From Rhodobacterales bacterium (GTDB lineage Bacteria > Pseudomonadota > Alphaproteobacteria > Rhodobacterales > Rhodobacteraceae): a stretch of DNA of 16,049 nucleotides. The stretch is from NCBI GenBank assembly GCA_013298675.1, contig JAAFIJ010000025.1, positions 1-16,049 of the forward strand. The letters are read 5' to 3'. Within the stretch, counting starts at the first letter, position 1; every line of letters begins with the position of its first letter. Of the stretch, positions 1 to 7,259 are shown piece by piece. The notes beneath the pieces were generated by a model, which worked only from the letters and a program-made list of their open reading frames with translations, did no database searches and was not told the DNA's origin. The translations under genes were made by a program, and so were the position numbers.

Positions 1-921
1 ATGCACATGAGCCAAGCCTTGTCGGTGGTGCGCCACGGGCGGGGTCCGTATTTTGAGGATCTGCAGCGCCGCATGGTGCGTGATCAGATCCTGATCGCCT
101 CGGGCACATCGGAAAAAGGCCCCGGTTCACAAAAAGGGCCGGGTGGCGACATCTTCACTTCGATCGCGCAGGTGGAAATCGGGTCGGATGGGCGGCTGAG
201 CGGGGCCAAGCAAAGCCCCAACATCTCATATCTCGATCATGCGGGTCTGATCTTGCTGACGGCCAATAAAGCGACGCCAAAAGGCGCGCTGCGCCAGGTG
301 CTGATCGCGCTGGAGATGGGCGATGTCACTGTCACAGTGCCTTATGCGGCGGGGTTTCTGGGGATGCGGGGCATCTTGAACCAACCCGTCGCTTTGCAGT
401 TTCAAGCCCCGCCTGACGCGGTGTTTCCAGACCTGTTTGCCCCCATCGCCCGGCGCACCATGACGCCGTGCATTCAGGTGCTGTGGGCCGCGATGTGGTC
501 TGGCATCGCTTGGGGCGTGATCGAGAAGGCCAAGTTGTTTGTGCATAAAGAACTGGCTGAAGGAGAGGAGACCACCACCCTTGCCCGCCATGACCTAAGC
601 GTGCTGATCAACACCCACTACGCGATGAACGCCATGTTGCGCGATGCGATCACCACCTATGAGGGCGGCGCGTCTGAGGGTGCTATCGGCTTTGGGGCGG
701 CGGCGCAGATCAACCGGCTAAAGGTGTGTGCGTCGGATTGGTTGATAGAGATCTGCATCGGCGCGCTCAGGCTGATCGGCCTGCGCGGCTATGCCACCTC
801 GGGGCCCTATAGCCTGGCCGAGGCATTGGCCGACGCATTGTCTGCCCCGATCATGGTGTCAAACACCCGGCTGGTGATGAACACCGCCGCGATTGAACCC
901 TATGTGGATGAGGCGTTTTAA
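1..921 (+). CDS. Acyl-CoA dehydrogenase-like protein (5' end outside window)
   Basis: The visible 306 residues match the middle beta-domain and C-terminal helical domain of the acyl-CoA dehydrogenase (ACAD) flavoprotein fold. Residues 51-135 have the beta-domain pattern, including GMRG at 121-124, and helices fill 150-290. The family is usually about 370-400 residues long, so the N-terminal helical domain is missing and the gene most likely begins upstream; the ATG at base 1 is probably internal. The C-terminal segment that normally carries the catalytic Glu (YEGT-like) reads MVSNT at 285-289, so the canonical base is absent. A repeat encodes SEKGPG-SQKGPG at 37-48. The stop lies 6 nt from the stop of the convergent barrel gene. 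ACAD-like and acyl-ligase genes are known companions of exosortase/EPS loci, so a role in acyl modification is possible but inferred. The family call is good; dehydrogenase activity is uncertain. Confidence 0.75.
   Translation: MHMSQALSVVRHGRGPYFEDLQRRMVRDQILIASGTSEKGPGSQKGPGGDIFTSIAQVEIGSDGRLSGAKQSPNISYLDHAGLILLTANKATPKGALRQVLIALEMGDVTVTVPYAAGFLGMRGILNQPVALQFQAPPDAVFPDLFAPIARRTMTPCIQVLWAAMWSGIAWGVIEKAKLFVHKELAEGEETTTLARHDLSVLINTHYAMNAMLRDAITTYEGGASEGAIGFGAAAQINRLKVCASDWLIEICIGALRLIGLRGYATSGPYSLAEALADALSAPIMVSNTRLVMNTAAIEPYVDEAF
109..144 (+). repeat. Two 18-nt imperfect tandem units in the ACAD-like gene
   Basis: Units 109-126 and 127-144 match at 14 of 18 positions and encode SEKGPG and SQKGPG. 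The duplication is in-frame and falls in a probable surface loop of the beta-domain. Confidence 0.7.
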
Positions 922-927
922 GAGGCG

Positions 928-2193
928 TCAGAACTGCGTTGAAAAGCTGCGGCGCAGTTCCAGAAACACCGTGTTCGAGCTGCCACTGGCTGCAAGGTCC
1001 TGGGCGCGCAGGCGGTGGGTATAGCCCAGATTGACCGCCCAGTCGGGGGTGACGGACTGGCTCCAGACGGCCGACAGATTGGTGTTGGCGCTGTTCAGAT
1101 TGGTCAGCCCGTCGTGCTTTTGCGCCCAGTTCAGCGACAGATCAAGATTGGCCGTGGGGGTGATCGCTTGGGTCACCTGCACCGAGGCGCTGCTTTGCAG
1201 GTTGTCGACAGCGCTGGCCCCGACCGATTGCAAGGACCGCTTCAGCCCGACACTCAAGGTGCCTTTGGGCAGGGCGGTGGCATAGTTCAACCCGCCGGTC
1301 ACCGCGCGCTGGCCGTTTTGGCCCTGCGTTGTGCCCAAAGAATAGGTCAGGGTGCCATTGGGCAAAGCCACGCTGTTGTCAAAGGTCAGGCCAAAGCGCG
1401 GGTTGTTTTGCAGGTTGCTGACCGACAGGGTCAGGCCCAGATCGCTGCGCGGACGGGTCAGCACAAGCCCGGTGTCAAAGTCCAGGGTATCGCGGTTCAG
1501 GCCGGTTGCATCCGTGCGTTGGGTGTGGGTCAGGCCCGCCGTCACCGCAAGGGTTTTGGACAGATCGGCCCGCGCCGAGACGCCAAGCGTCACGCTCTTG
1601 GTGCCGATCAAGGCCGGGTCGGTTGCATTCTTATAGCCGGTATCGGCCCAGGCTGCATTGATGCCAAACCCCAAAGGCATGGCCGTGCCCCAGTTCAGCG
1701 CCACTGAGGCCCGCGCATTGGTCCGGGTGCCGCCGCCCAGGTCAAAATCAATCGCCGCGCGCGAGGCGGCCAGATCGGCCTCTGCGACGCTGGCCTTGAC
1801 CGACAGATCCGCATTGGCGACCTGACGGTCATAAGACAGCGCAAGGTTGGACGTCGACAGGGCCGAGCTGTTGTTTTGATCTTTGGCACGCAGCCGCAAC
1901 GCGCCGTCCAGCGTCAGGGTCGACACATCGGTGGCACTGCTGAGGCCAAAGGTCAGATCGCTGAACAGCTGGGTGACGGCACTGCCGCCACTGGCGCTCA
2001 GCGACGGATTGCTGTCCGTCTCGACGCGGACCACCAGACCAAAGGTCAGGGCATGACCGGTTTGCTGGGCCACTGCCGCGGTGCCACAGGTGCCACCCAG
2101 AATGGCGGCGAAAACCCCGCCCCAGATATGGCGCGCGGGCTTGGCTGCGATGGCAGCGCGGGGGGATGTTGGACGCGGCAGCGAACGTTTCAT
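928..2193 (-). CDS. Outer-membrane beta-barrel protein of the EPS export system
   Basis: This 421-residue protein has a secretion signal with a long basic N-region, a hydrophobic stretch GGVFAAILGG and a likely cleavage after AVA, just before QQTGHAL. The rest is alternating polar and hydrophobic short strands rich in Ser, Thr, Asn, Gly and Leu, ending in Phe, as in outer-membrane barrels recognised by the BAM complex. Barrels like this occur beside PEP-CTERM/EPS loci and are thought to take part in polymer exit; no specific function can be read from the sequence. I chose ATG 2193, 10 nt after the export gene's stop. A TTG at 2211 would add six residues and overlap that stop by 8 nt. Neither start has a strong Shine-Dalgarno sequence, so translational coupling to the export gene is likely. 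It is the last gene of the minus-strand group. Confidence 0.8.
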   Translation of the reverse strand: MKRSLPRPTSPRAAIAAKPARHIWGGVFAAILGGTCGTAAVAQQTGHALTFGLVVRVETDSNPSLSASGGSAVTQLFSDLTFGLSSATDVSTLTLDGALRLRAKDQNNSSALSTSNLALSYDRQVANADLSVKASVAEADLAASRAAIDFDLGGGTRTNARASVALNWGTAMPLGFGINAAWADTGYKNATDPALIGTKSVTLGVSARADLSKTLAVTAGLTHTQRTDATGLNRDTLDFDTGLVLTRPRSDLGLTLSVSNLQNNPRFGLTFDNSVALPNGTLTYSLGTTQGQNGQRAVTGGLNYATALPKGTLSVGLKRSLQSVGASAVDNLQSSASVQVTQAITPTANLDLSLNWAQKHDGLTNLNSANTNLSAVWSQSVTPDWAVNLGYTHRLRAQDLAASGSSNTVFLELRRSFSTQF

Positions 2194-2203
2194 GGGCGCG
2201 ATA

Positions 2204-2857
2204 TTACTCAAACAATTTGCGTTGCGGAATGATCAGAACATCGCCGTCTTGCAACTGGGTATTGCCCTTGGTGCTGGTGCCCGCCTCAATCGCGGGATAG
2301 CTGAGGGTCACGACGGTTTCCGCGTTGGTCTTTGCGTCGGTGCGGCGCAGTTGGATGCGCTTGGTGGCGGCGAATTTGGTAAATCCGCCCATTTCCGCAA
2401 AGATCTGCATCACCGTGGTGCCCGGTTCCAGATCAAGGCGGCCGGCTTTGTTCGCCTCGCCGATCACAAAGACCGAAATCGTGGCAGGGGTTGACGCCGC
2501 GCTGCTGGTGGATTGTGCGATGTTTTGCAGCGATACGAACACGCTGGGGGGGGCCGCGAAATTAGAGGCGAGGCTCTCGGAGATGATGGATGCAATCGCG
2601 TCAACCGACAGGCCAGAGGCTTTGATGGTGCCGCCCTGGGGCACGGAAATGCGCCCCGCCGGATCGACCAGTGCGGCCCGGTTCAAGGTCGGATCTTCCA
2701 GAACCTCAATTTGCAGCACGTCGCCGGCGCGCACTTTATAGCCTTCGGCACTGGCCTGGCTTGAATACGTGGACATCAAAATGAATGTCAAAGCGGTCAG
2801 CGCAGCGAAAGCCATCGCACAGCGGGCTTTGGCAGCGAGGGTGAATAAACGCGTCAT
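2204..2857 (-). CDS. Polysaccharide export protein (Wza/GumB type, Poly_export plus SLBB)
   Basis: This 217-residue periplasmic/outer-membrane protein is of the polysaccharide export family, which forms the channel carrying capsule or EPS across the periplasm and outer membrane. An N-terminal signal peptide (about residues 1-37) ends near ASA, before EGYKV. Residues about 39-110 are the Poly_export domain, with the typical YKVRAGDVLQIEV opening and DPAGRISVPQGG. Residues about 125-213 are one SLBB domain, ending LQDGDVLIIPQRK. There is no lipobox cysteine, so unlike E. coli Wza it is probably not a lipoprotein. The ATG at 2857 is supported by AGGAG 8 nt upstream (plus-strand positions 2866-2870). 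A run of eight C on the coding strand (2546-2553) lies in the gene. It is coupled to the downstream barrel gene. Confidence 0.9.
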   Translation of the reverse strand: MTRLFTLAAKARCAMAFAALTALTFILMSTYSSQASAEGYKVRAGDVLQIEVLEDPTLNRAALVDPAGRISVPQGGTIKASGLSVDAIASIISESLASNFAAPPSVFVSLQNIAQSTSSAASTPATISVFVIGEANKAGRLDLEPGTTVMQIFAEMGGFTKFAATKRIQLRRTDAKTNAETVVTLSYPAIEAGTSTKGNTQLQDGDVLIIPQRKLFE

Positions 2858-2884
2858 ATCGTCATCTCCTGTTGGCCTTGGGAC

Positions 2885-2908
2885 GGGGTCTTTCCGGGAA
2901 GATCCCCC
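2885..2908 (-). other. Inverted repeat in the leader of the export gene
   Basis: On the plus strand GGGGTCTT (2885-2892) faces AAGATCCCC (2899-2907), with CC/GG pairs possible inside and one bulged T. The hairpin would sit about 28 nt upstream of the export ATG, just before its ribosome-binding site, so it could affect leader stability or translation. Function is not shown. Confidence 0.35.
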
Positions 2909-3014
2909 GGTTGCAAGCCCCCCGACATCGGCGGATGCCCTGAAACGGCAGCATGTGTCATGTTAGGCGGGTTTGCCTTGCGGTGAAAGCGTAAACCCCA
3001 AATACAAGGGATTT

Positions 3015-3030
3015 GCGGGGGTCGCCCCGC
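3015..3030 (-). terminator. GC-rich hairpin downstream of the TPR lipoprotein gene (weak terminator candidate)
   Basis: GCGGGG (3015-3020) and CCCCGC (3025-3030) form a perfect 6-bp stem with a 4-nt loop, about 90 nt past the TPR gene stop. No U-run follows on the minus strand (the next bases are AAATCCC), so an intrinsic terminator is doubtful. It may be an mRNA 3'-end stabilising hairpin. The rest of 2858-3121 shows no gene. Confidence 0.25.
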
Positions 3031-3073
3031 CCTGCCCGTGCTTATGAAGCAACAGTTTTGTCCCATATGCGCG

Positions 3074-3109
3074 CAGGATACGGGGCTGGATACGGGGCAG
3101 GATACGGGG
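3074..3109. repeat. Three 12-nt tandem repeats just after the TPR gene stop
   Basis: Units CAGGATACGGGG (3074-3085), CTGGATACGGGG (3086-3097) and CAGGATACGGGG (3098-3109) are followed by a partial CAGG. They begin about 12 nt beyond the stop of the minus-strand TPR gene and are non-coding. Three short units without spacers do not suggest CRISPR. Confidence 0.85.
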
Positions 3110-3121
3110 CAGGGTTATCCC

Positions 3122-5605
3122 TTAGGGTTTGGTCGGATCGCTGACCGCTGGCAGGGTTTTCAACCGCGCCACCTCTGCGACGATGGCCTCGGTTTGCGGC
3201 AAGGGTTTGTCGGCTGCCAAGGACATGGCCAGTTCCAGCACCCGGATGGCATCGGCGTTGCGGCCCACGGCGGCATAGGTCATGCCAAGGTGATATTGCA
3301 CCGTGGGCTCTTTGGGCAGGCCAACGGCGGCTTGCTCCATATGGGTCAGGGCCTCATCCAGATTGCCGTTGCGCAGCGCGATCCAGCCATAGGTATCTTG
3401 GAACGCGGCCACGGTGCTGCCGCGCAGACGCCGGGCAATCGCCTCGGCCCGCGCAAGGTTTGCGGCATCATCGTAATGGGTGGTGATCAGGCTGGCCAAG
3501 TTGTTGGCGACCACCAGATTGCTGCTGTCTTTGGCGTAAAGCGCATCATAGATCGCGATGGCCCCGTCAATATCACCCGCCGTTTCCAGCGCGCTGGCCT
3601 TGATCCACAGCAGATCCATCGACGCGGGCTGGGCAATCAGCGCCGCATCAAGGGCTGCCGTCGCATCGTCGCTGCGTCCGGCTGCGTTCAGCAGCACATA
3701 AAGCTGACGCGCCGGTTCAAGCGCGCCTGGGTCACGGGCGATCAAGGCGCGGTATTGCGTCTCGGCCAGATCGGTCTTGCCCATCAGCGCGTCCAGATTG
3801 GCGCTCATCAGTTGCAAGGTCGCGTCATCGGGGGTCTTCTTCAGGGCCTCGTCCAGATAGCTGCGCGCCTCGGCGGTTTTGCCAGCGCGCACTTGGGTCT
3901 CGACGATCGTGGCCACGGCATTGCCGGCCTCGCTGCCGGCCTCGGCTTGCGATTTCAAAAAGGCCAGCGAATTGTCGACAGAGCCGGTTCCCGCCAGAAT
4001 GGCCGCTTGCAAGGACTGCACGGCGGCGGCATTTTCCGGCAGGTTCATGGATTTCAGCGCATCAAGGCTTTCTTGCGCGCGGTCCCACAGCGATTGGCTG
4101 ACGTAGTATTCGCTCAGCGCGCCCAGAATGTCGGAACTGTTCGGCGTCACGCGCCGCGCGTCGGTCAGCACGGTTTCGGCAACCTCGGGTTTGTTTTGCC
4201 GGATCAGGAAACTGGCATAGCGCAGCGATTCAGCCGGGGCCGATCCCGACACCTCTACCGCAAGGGCCAGACGTTCGCCCGCCAGATCCACCGCGCCGTC
4301 CCGCTCATGCGCGGCGGCCATCAGGGTCAGCGTTTCAGAATCGCGCGGGTTTTGGTCCAGTGCGGCGCGCAGATCAAGGATCGCCTCGCCGGGCTTGTCC
4401 TCGGCGATGAACCACGAGGCGCGCAGCTTGAGCGCATCGACGTTGGTGGCATCCTCGGCCAGAACCTCTTCGACCAGCGCGCGTGCGCCGACCCGGTTTG
4501 CGGTGTTATCCAGCATACGCGCCAGCATGCCCTTGATCTTGCGGGTCTGATCCGAAGCCTCTGCCTTTGCAAGGATCGCCTCCATCGCGGTGATGGCCTC
4601 GGCGGTCTTGCCGGTTTCAAATTCCAGCGTGGCGCGCAGGGCTGCGTAGAGATCCGCATTGGGGGTGCCTGCGTTGGCCGCGATCAGCGCGTCCAGCTCT
4701 TGGCCGGCCGCCTGCGCGCTGCGGGCCGCTTGCAAGAACTGCACCACCGCCAGATGCCCCTCGGTCGGTCCGGTCACGTCGCCTGCCAGTTTGCGCAAGA
4801 ACCCCTCGGCGCCGTCCAGATCCTGTTGCACCATATACCACTGGATCAACGAGGTTTTGATCTCTTGATTGTCGGGGAACAGCGTGAACATCCGCTGCAA
4901 CTGCGCGCCGGTGCCCTTAATGTCGTTGTTTTGCGCCAACAGGCGGAATTTCAGCATCTGGAATTCCAGCGACTGCGGATTGTGCGCAATCACCTCATCC
5001 AGATAGGGCAGCGCCAGCGCCGGGTTCGGGCCAGACATCATCCGGTCGATCATCACGCGCTGCGCCAAGGGGCTGCCCGGGATCTCTTGCAGCAGGGCCT
5101 TGGCCTCGGCCGCCACGCGGTCACGATCGGTTTCATTGCCGTTCAGCACCGCGGTGCGGTAATCGAGCAAGACCTTGATCGCGCGGGCGCGCGGATCTTG
5201 CGGCACAAGGGCGATGGCGGCTTTGCCATGGCGTTCGACCTCGTCCCAGTTTTGGGCCTCGGCCGCCAGCTCTGCCAGGGTCAGGCGCACATCGGCGGTG
5301 TCCGGATATTGTTCAATCAGGCGCAGATATTGGCTGTAGGCCTCGGCGATCTTGCCCTGTTTGACCAAAATATCGGCATAGATCTGACGGGCTTCTTTGT
5401 GAAATCCGTTGTATTTAAAGGTGTTGCGAAATTCGATCAGGGCGCGTTCTGTGTCGCCCGCCTCTAGCAGGGCCAGACCCGACTGGTAATAGGCCTCGGC
5501 CTTTTCATCGGCACTTTGGCACGCCGACAGCGACAGCGACGTGGCCAGCATCAGGGCCAAAAGCACGGGACGCGATACAGGACGGGAAAAAAAGCGCTGG
5601 GTCAT
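3122..5605 (-). CDS. PrsT-type TPR-repeat lipoprotein of the EPS locus
   Basis: This 827-residue protein is predicted to be an outer-membrane-anchored periplasmic lipoprotein. A short basic N-terminus and hydrophobic stretch lead to the lipobox LSAC with Cys29. From about residue 36 to 810 it is an almost unbroken array of tetratricopeptide helix pairs (for example AEAYYQSGLALLEAGDTERA). The C-terminal part has the ANNLASL and QDTYGWIALRNGNLDEAL pattern typical of the PEP-CTERM-system TPR lipoprotein family (PrsT). Such proteins are thought to scaffold polymerisation and export of EPS, much as TPR proteins AlgK and PelB do in other systems; this is inferred. Codons 1-7 from ATG 5605 lead directly into the signal peptide, so the start is secure although no good Shine-Dalgarno is visible. 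It lies 180 nt downstream of the sugar transferase gene, with a possible terminator hairpin and a TATATA element at 5664-5669 in between, so it may have its own promoter. Confidence 0.87.
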   Translation of the reverse strand: MTQRFFSRPVSRPVLLALMLATSLSLSACQSADEKAEAYYQSGLALLEAGDTERALIEFRNTFKYNGFHKEARQIYADILVKQGKIAEAYSQYLRLIEQYPDTADVRLTLAELAAEAQNWDEVERHGKAAIALVPQDPRARAIKVLLDYRTAVLNGNETDRDRVAAEAKALLQEIPGSPLAQRVMIDRMMSGPNPALALPYLDEVIAHNPQSLEFQMLKFRLLAQNNDIKGTGAQLQRMFTLFPDNQEIKTSLIQWYMVQQDLDGAEGFLRKLAGDVTGPTEGHLAVVQFLQAARSAQAAGQELDALIAANAGTPNADLYAALRATLEFETGKTAEAITAMEAILAKAEASDQTRKIKGMLARMLDNTANRVGARALVEEVLAEDATNVDALKLRASWFIAEDKPGEAILDLRAALDQNPRDSETLTLMAAAHERDGAVDLAGERLALAVEVSGSAPAESLRYASFLIRQNKPEVAETVLTDARRVTPNSSDILGALSEYYVSQSLWDRAQESLDALKSMNLPENAAAVQSLQAAILAGTGSVDNSLAFLKSQAEAGSEAGNAVATIVETQVRAGKTAEARSYLDEALKKTPDDATLQLMSANLDALMGKTDLAETQYRALIARDPGALEPARQLYVLLNAAGRSDDATAALDAALIAQPASMDLLWIKASALETAGDIDGAIAIYDALYAKDSSNLVVANNLASLITTHYDDAANLARAEAIARRLRGSTVAAFQDTYGWIALRNGNLDEALTHMEQAAVGLPKEPTVQYHLGMTYAAVGRNADAIRVLELAMSLAADKPLPQTEAIVAEVARLKTLPAVSDPTKP

Positions 5606-5717
5606 GGGTGTAAAAACTGTCCAAAAAGAGAAAGGGGGCCAACCGCGGCCCGTTCTGACTGTGTATATAGGTTTTTTTAGGGCCTGAGCAGGGCTTTTGA
5701 GCCGCGCCTGTCAGAAA

Positions 5718-5739
5718 TCTGGCCGGGAATTTGGCCAGA
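5718..5739 (-). terminator. Hairpin after the sugar transferase gene
   Basis: TCTGGCC (5718-5724) and GGCCAGA (5733-5739) form a perfect 7-bp stem with an 8-nt loop, about 47 nt after the sugar transferase stop. On the minus strand it is followed by only a short pyrimidine stretch (TTTCTG), so termination may be partial and allow read-through to the TPR gene. Confidence 0.4.
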
Positions 5740-5746
5740 CCAGCCG

Positions 5747-5789
5747 TTAGCTGCTCAGCCTTTAGCTGCTCAGTATTTTGACTGCTCAG
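5747..5789. repeat. Triplicated TTAGCTGCTCAG motif spanning the sugar transferase stop
   Basis: TTAGCTGCTCAG occurs at 5747-5758 and 5762-5773, and TTGACTGCTCAG at 5778-5789. The third copy includes the stop codon of the minus-strand transferase gene (5786-5788). The string CTGCTCAGTAT is identical at 5766-5776 and 5782-5792, so the last codons and stop appear to have been copied into the 3' untranslated region. Confidence 0.75.
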
Positions 5790-6484
5790 TATCCTGTCGC
5801 CCGCATCACCACCCGCACAGTGCCGATCAACAGACCGACATCGGTTTTGAACGACAGTGTTTCATCATAGTGTTCATCAAAGCGGGCGCGGTCGGCAAAG
5901 GTGCTTTCATTGCGGCGCGACACTTGCCAAGGGCCGGTGATGCCGGGGCGCAGGCGGTAATAGGCCTCGCCGGGGTAGATGTCTTGCTGGCTTGGCATCA
6001 TCGGGCGCGGGCCGACCAGGCTCATGTCGCCCAACAGCACGTTCCACAGCTGTGGCAACTCATCCAGCGAGGATTTGCGCAAGATCCGGCCAAAGCGGGT
6101 GATGCGCGGATCAGATTTCAGTTTCTGGGTGCTGTCCCATTCGGCGCGCGCGACAGGATCGCTGGCCAGATAGCTTTCCAGTGCGGCATCGGCCCCCGCC
6201 ACCATAGAGCGCAGTTTCCACATCCGGTAGATCCGCCCGCCGCGCCCGACGCGCGGCTGGCTGTAAAACGGGTTGCCGCCATCAAGGGCGATGCCCAGTG
6301 CCAGACCCGCCACTGCCAGCACAACCACCGGGGCCGCGATCACCACAAGCGCCACATCCAACACACGCTTGACCCCAAAGCGGTACAGCTTTGAGAGGCC
6401 AGATGTTTTGGCCAGAGAAGTTTGGTCCAGAGAAGTTTGGGGTGACGAAGTTTCGACCTGTGGGGTTTCGGTCTGCGCACCCAT
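5786..6484 (-). CDS. Initiating sugar-phosphate transferase (undecaprenyl-phosphate, ExoY/WbaP-like)
   Basis: This is a bacterial sugar transferase of the polyisoprenyl-phosphate hexose-1-phosphate transferase family, which starts EPS repeat-unit synthesis on the inner membrane. Read from ATG 6484 it has 232 residues. A Ser/Thr-rich linker is followed by KRVLDVALVVIAAPVVVLAVAG (the reentrant membrane helix), GNPFYSQPRVGRGGRIYRMWKLRSM, then LRKSSLDELPQLWNVL, GDMSLVGPRP and the C-terminal RPGITGPWQVSRR. These are the catalytic-core signatures, including the DE pair. The frame stays open to an ATG at 6649, giving 287 residues, but that ATG overlaps a TATAAT element and the extra 55 residues look unlike the family, so I prefer 6484. 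GTG codons just upstream are alternatives. It has no Wzx/Wzy-like N-terminal membrane domain. It heads the minus-strand group. Confidence 0.92.
   Translation of the reverse strand: MGAQTETPQVETSSPQTSLDQTSLAKTSGLSKLYRFGVKRVLDVALVVIAAPVVVLAVAGLALGIALDGGNPFYSQPRVGRGGRIYRMWKLRSMVAGADAALESYLASDPVARAEWDSTQKLKSDPRITRFGRILRKSSLDELPQLWNVLLGDMSLVGPRPMMPSQQDIYPGEAYYRLRPGITGPWQVSRRNESTFADRARFDEHYDETLSFKTDVGLLIGTVRVVMRATGY
6411..6455. repeat. 15-nt in-frame tandem repeats in the transferase N-terminal linker
   Basis: Units 6411-6425 and 6426-6440 agree at 14 of 15 positions, and 6441-6455 is a degenerate third unit. On the minus strand they encode QTSLD-QTSLA preceded by a related Ser/Thr-rich stretch, in the linker before the membrane helix. 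Confidence 0.8.
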
Positions 6485-6647
6485 GGTGTTTGCAATCACC
6501 GACACTGCAAGAAGGGGAAAGTTGGCATTCGCAGCCTCTGTGGGGTAAGCGGTTGCGCTGCGCAAAGCCCCTGTCAAAGAGACCTTTGGCAAAATGACAG
6601 CCTGAAAGGAACGGACCGCTTTGTGAGGGAGCGGATCAAAATGCAAC

Positions 6648-6675
6648 ATTATAAAAACCCAATATATTTAACCAA
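6648..6675 (-). promoter_or_regulatory. Possible sigma-70 promoter for the sugar transferase
   Basis: On the minus strand, TTGGTT (6670-6675) and TATAAT (6648-6653) are separated by 16 nt. The -10 matches consensus fully; the -35 keeps only TTG. Transcription would start near 6640, giving a leader of about 155 nt to ATG 6484. No promoter was tested. Confidence 0.5.
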
Positions 6676-6909
6676 ATACGGTCAGGACCAGCACCCTGCG
6701 ACAAGCGGCTCCTCCCCCAAGGAAACCACCTGTCCTTACCCCTTGTCTTCCCTCCGCGCCCTTGTTTCGAAAGTCGTTTTCAAACCGAAAATTTCTTTCA
6801 AACAGCGAGGGGCGGGCGAAGGACAAATGGGCCAAACACAAAAAAGCCGCGATCCTGCCAGACCTTAGACTTTATTACACTTTTCTGCCGCTTGGGGCAA
6901 CGGGATTTC

Positions 6910-6960
6910 GCCAAAGTGCGCCCAACACCCGGCCAAAGCCCCGCCTAAGCCCGGCCAAAG
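6910..6960. repeat. Three GCCAAAG boxes at exact 22-nt period
   Basis: GCCAAAG occurs at 6910-6916, 6932-6938 and 6954-6960. The last two belong to a 12-nt match, CCCGGCCAAAGC (6928-6939 and 6950-6961). The period of 22 nt puts all three on one face of the helix, as expected for an operator array, though no regulator is known. Confidence 0.7.
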
Positions 6961-7025
6961 CAGGTGGAAATTTCGCGTTTTGCACAAAGCTTGCAGGCAA
7001 TTGGTGTAAATTCAGGTTAAATCCG

Positions 7026-7038
7026 GCGGAATATCCGC
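7026..7038. promoter_or_regulatory. Palindrome GCGGA-ATA-TCCGC
   Basis: This is a perfect 5-bp inverted repeat with a 3-nt centre, the size of a dimeric regulator site, inside the divergent region. A site this short can arise by chance. Confidence 0.25.
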
Positions 7039-7143
7039 GCAGAGGTCGTGGGCGCGGTGTCATTGTCGCCGTGGCGTAAACACAAGGTGTGCAGGTGCAG
7101 AAACTGACAGGGGTCCGGCGCGGGGGTCGCGGGTGCCGGAGGG

Positions 7144-7165
7144 CGGGCTGCAGACGGGCTGCAGA
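7144..7165. repeat. Exact 11-nt tandem duplication CGGGCTGCAGA
   Basis: The copies at 7144-7154 and 7155-7165 are identical and are followed by CGGGG. The period equals about one helical turn. It is non-coding. Confidence 0.8.
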
Positions 7166-7193
7166 CGGGGCGGAAGGGGTCGAAATCTGCCCT

Positions 7194-7211
7194 GTGACGC
7201 AGCGGTGACGC
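7194..7211. repeat. GTGACGC pair at 11-nt spacing
   Basis: GTGACGC occurs at 7194-7200 and 7205-7211, 11 nt apart, between the CGGGCTGCAGA pair and the TGTACATGCG pair. It could be part of the same regulator platform. Confidence 0.5.
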
Positions 7212-7259
7212 GCCCGGGTCTTGGCTGAGCCATCATTTCGCCTAGGATTGGGTGCTTGT

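Noticed and set aside
2854..3066. 70-codon minus-strand frame before the export gene
   Set aside because: It overlaps the export gene start and the GC-rich hairpin, has no ribosome-binding site and no recognisable domain.
3074..3113. CRISPR-like array
   Set aside because: Only three adjoining 12-nt units without spacers; it is a simple tandem repeat.
3038..5467. 809-codon open frame on the plus strand across the TPR gene
   Set aside because: It lies antisense to a clear lipoprotein gene, its translation is rich in Gly, Gln, His and Arg with no domain, and such long antisense frames are expected from high-GC codon use.
6668..6673. TTAACC as a CtrA half-site
   Set aside because: No second TTAA half lies at the required spacing; the hexamer also overlaps the proposed -35 element.
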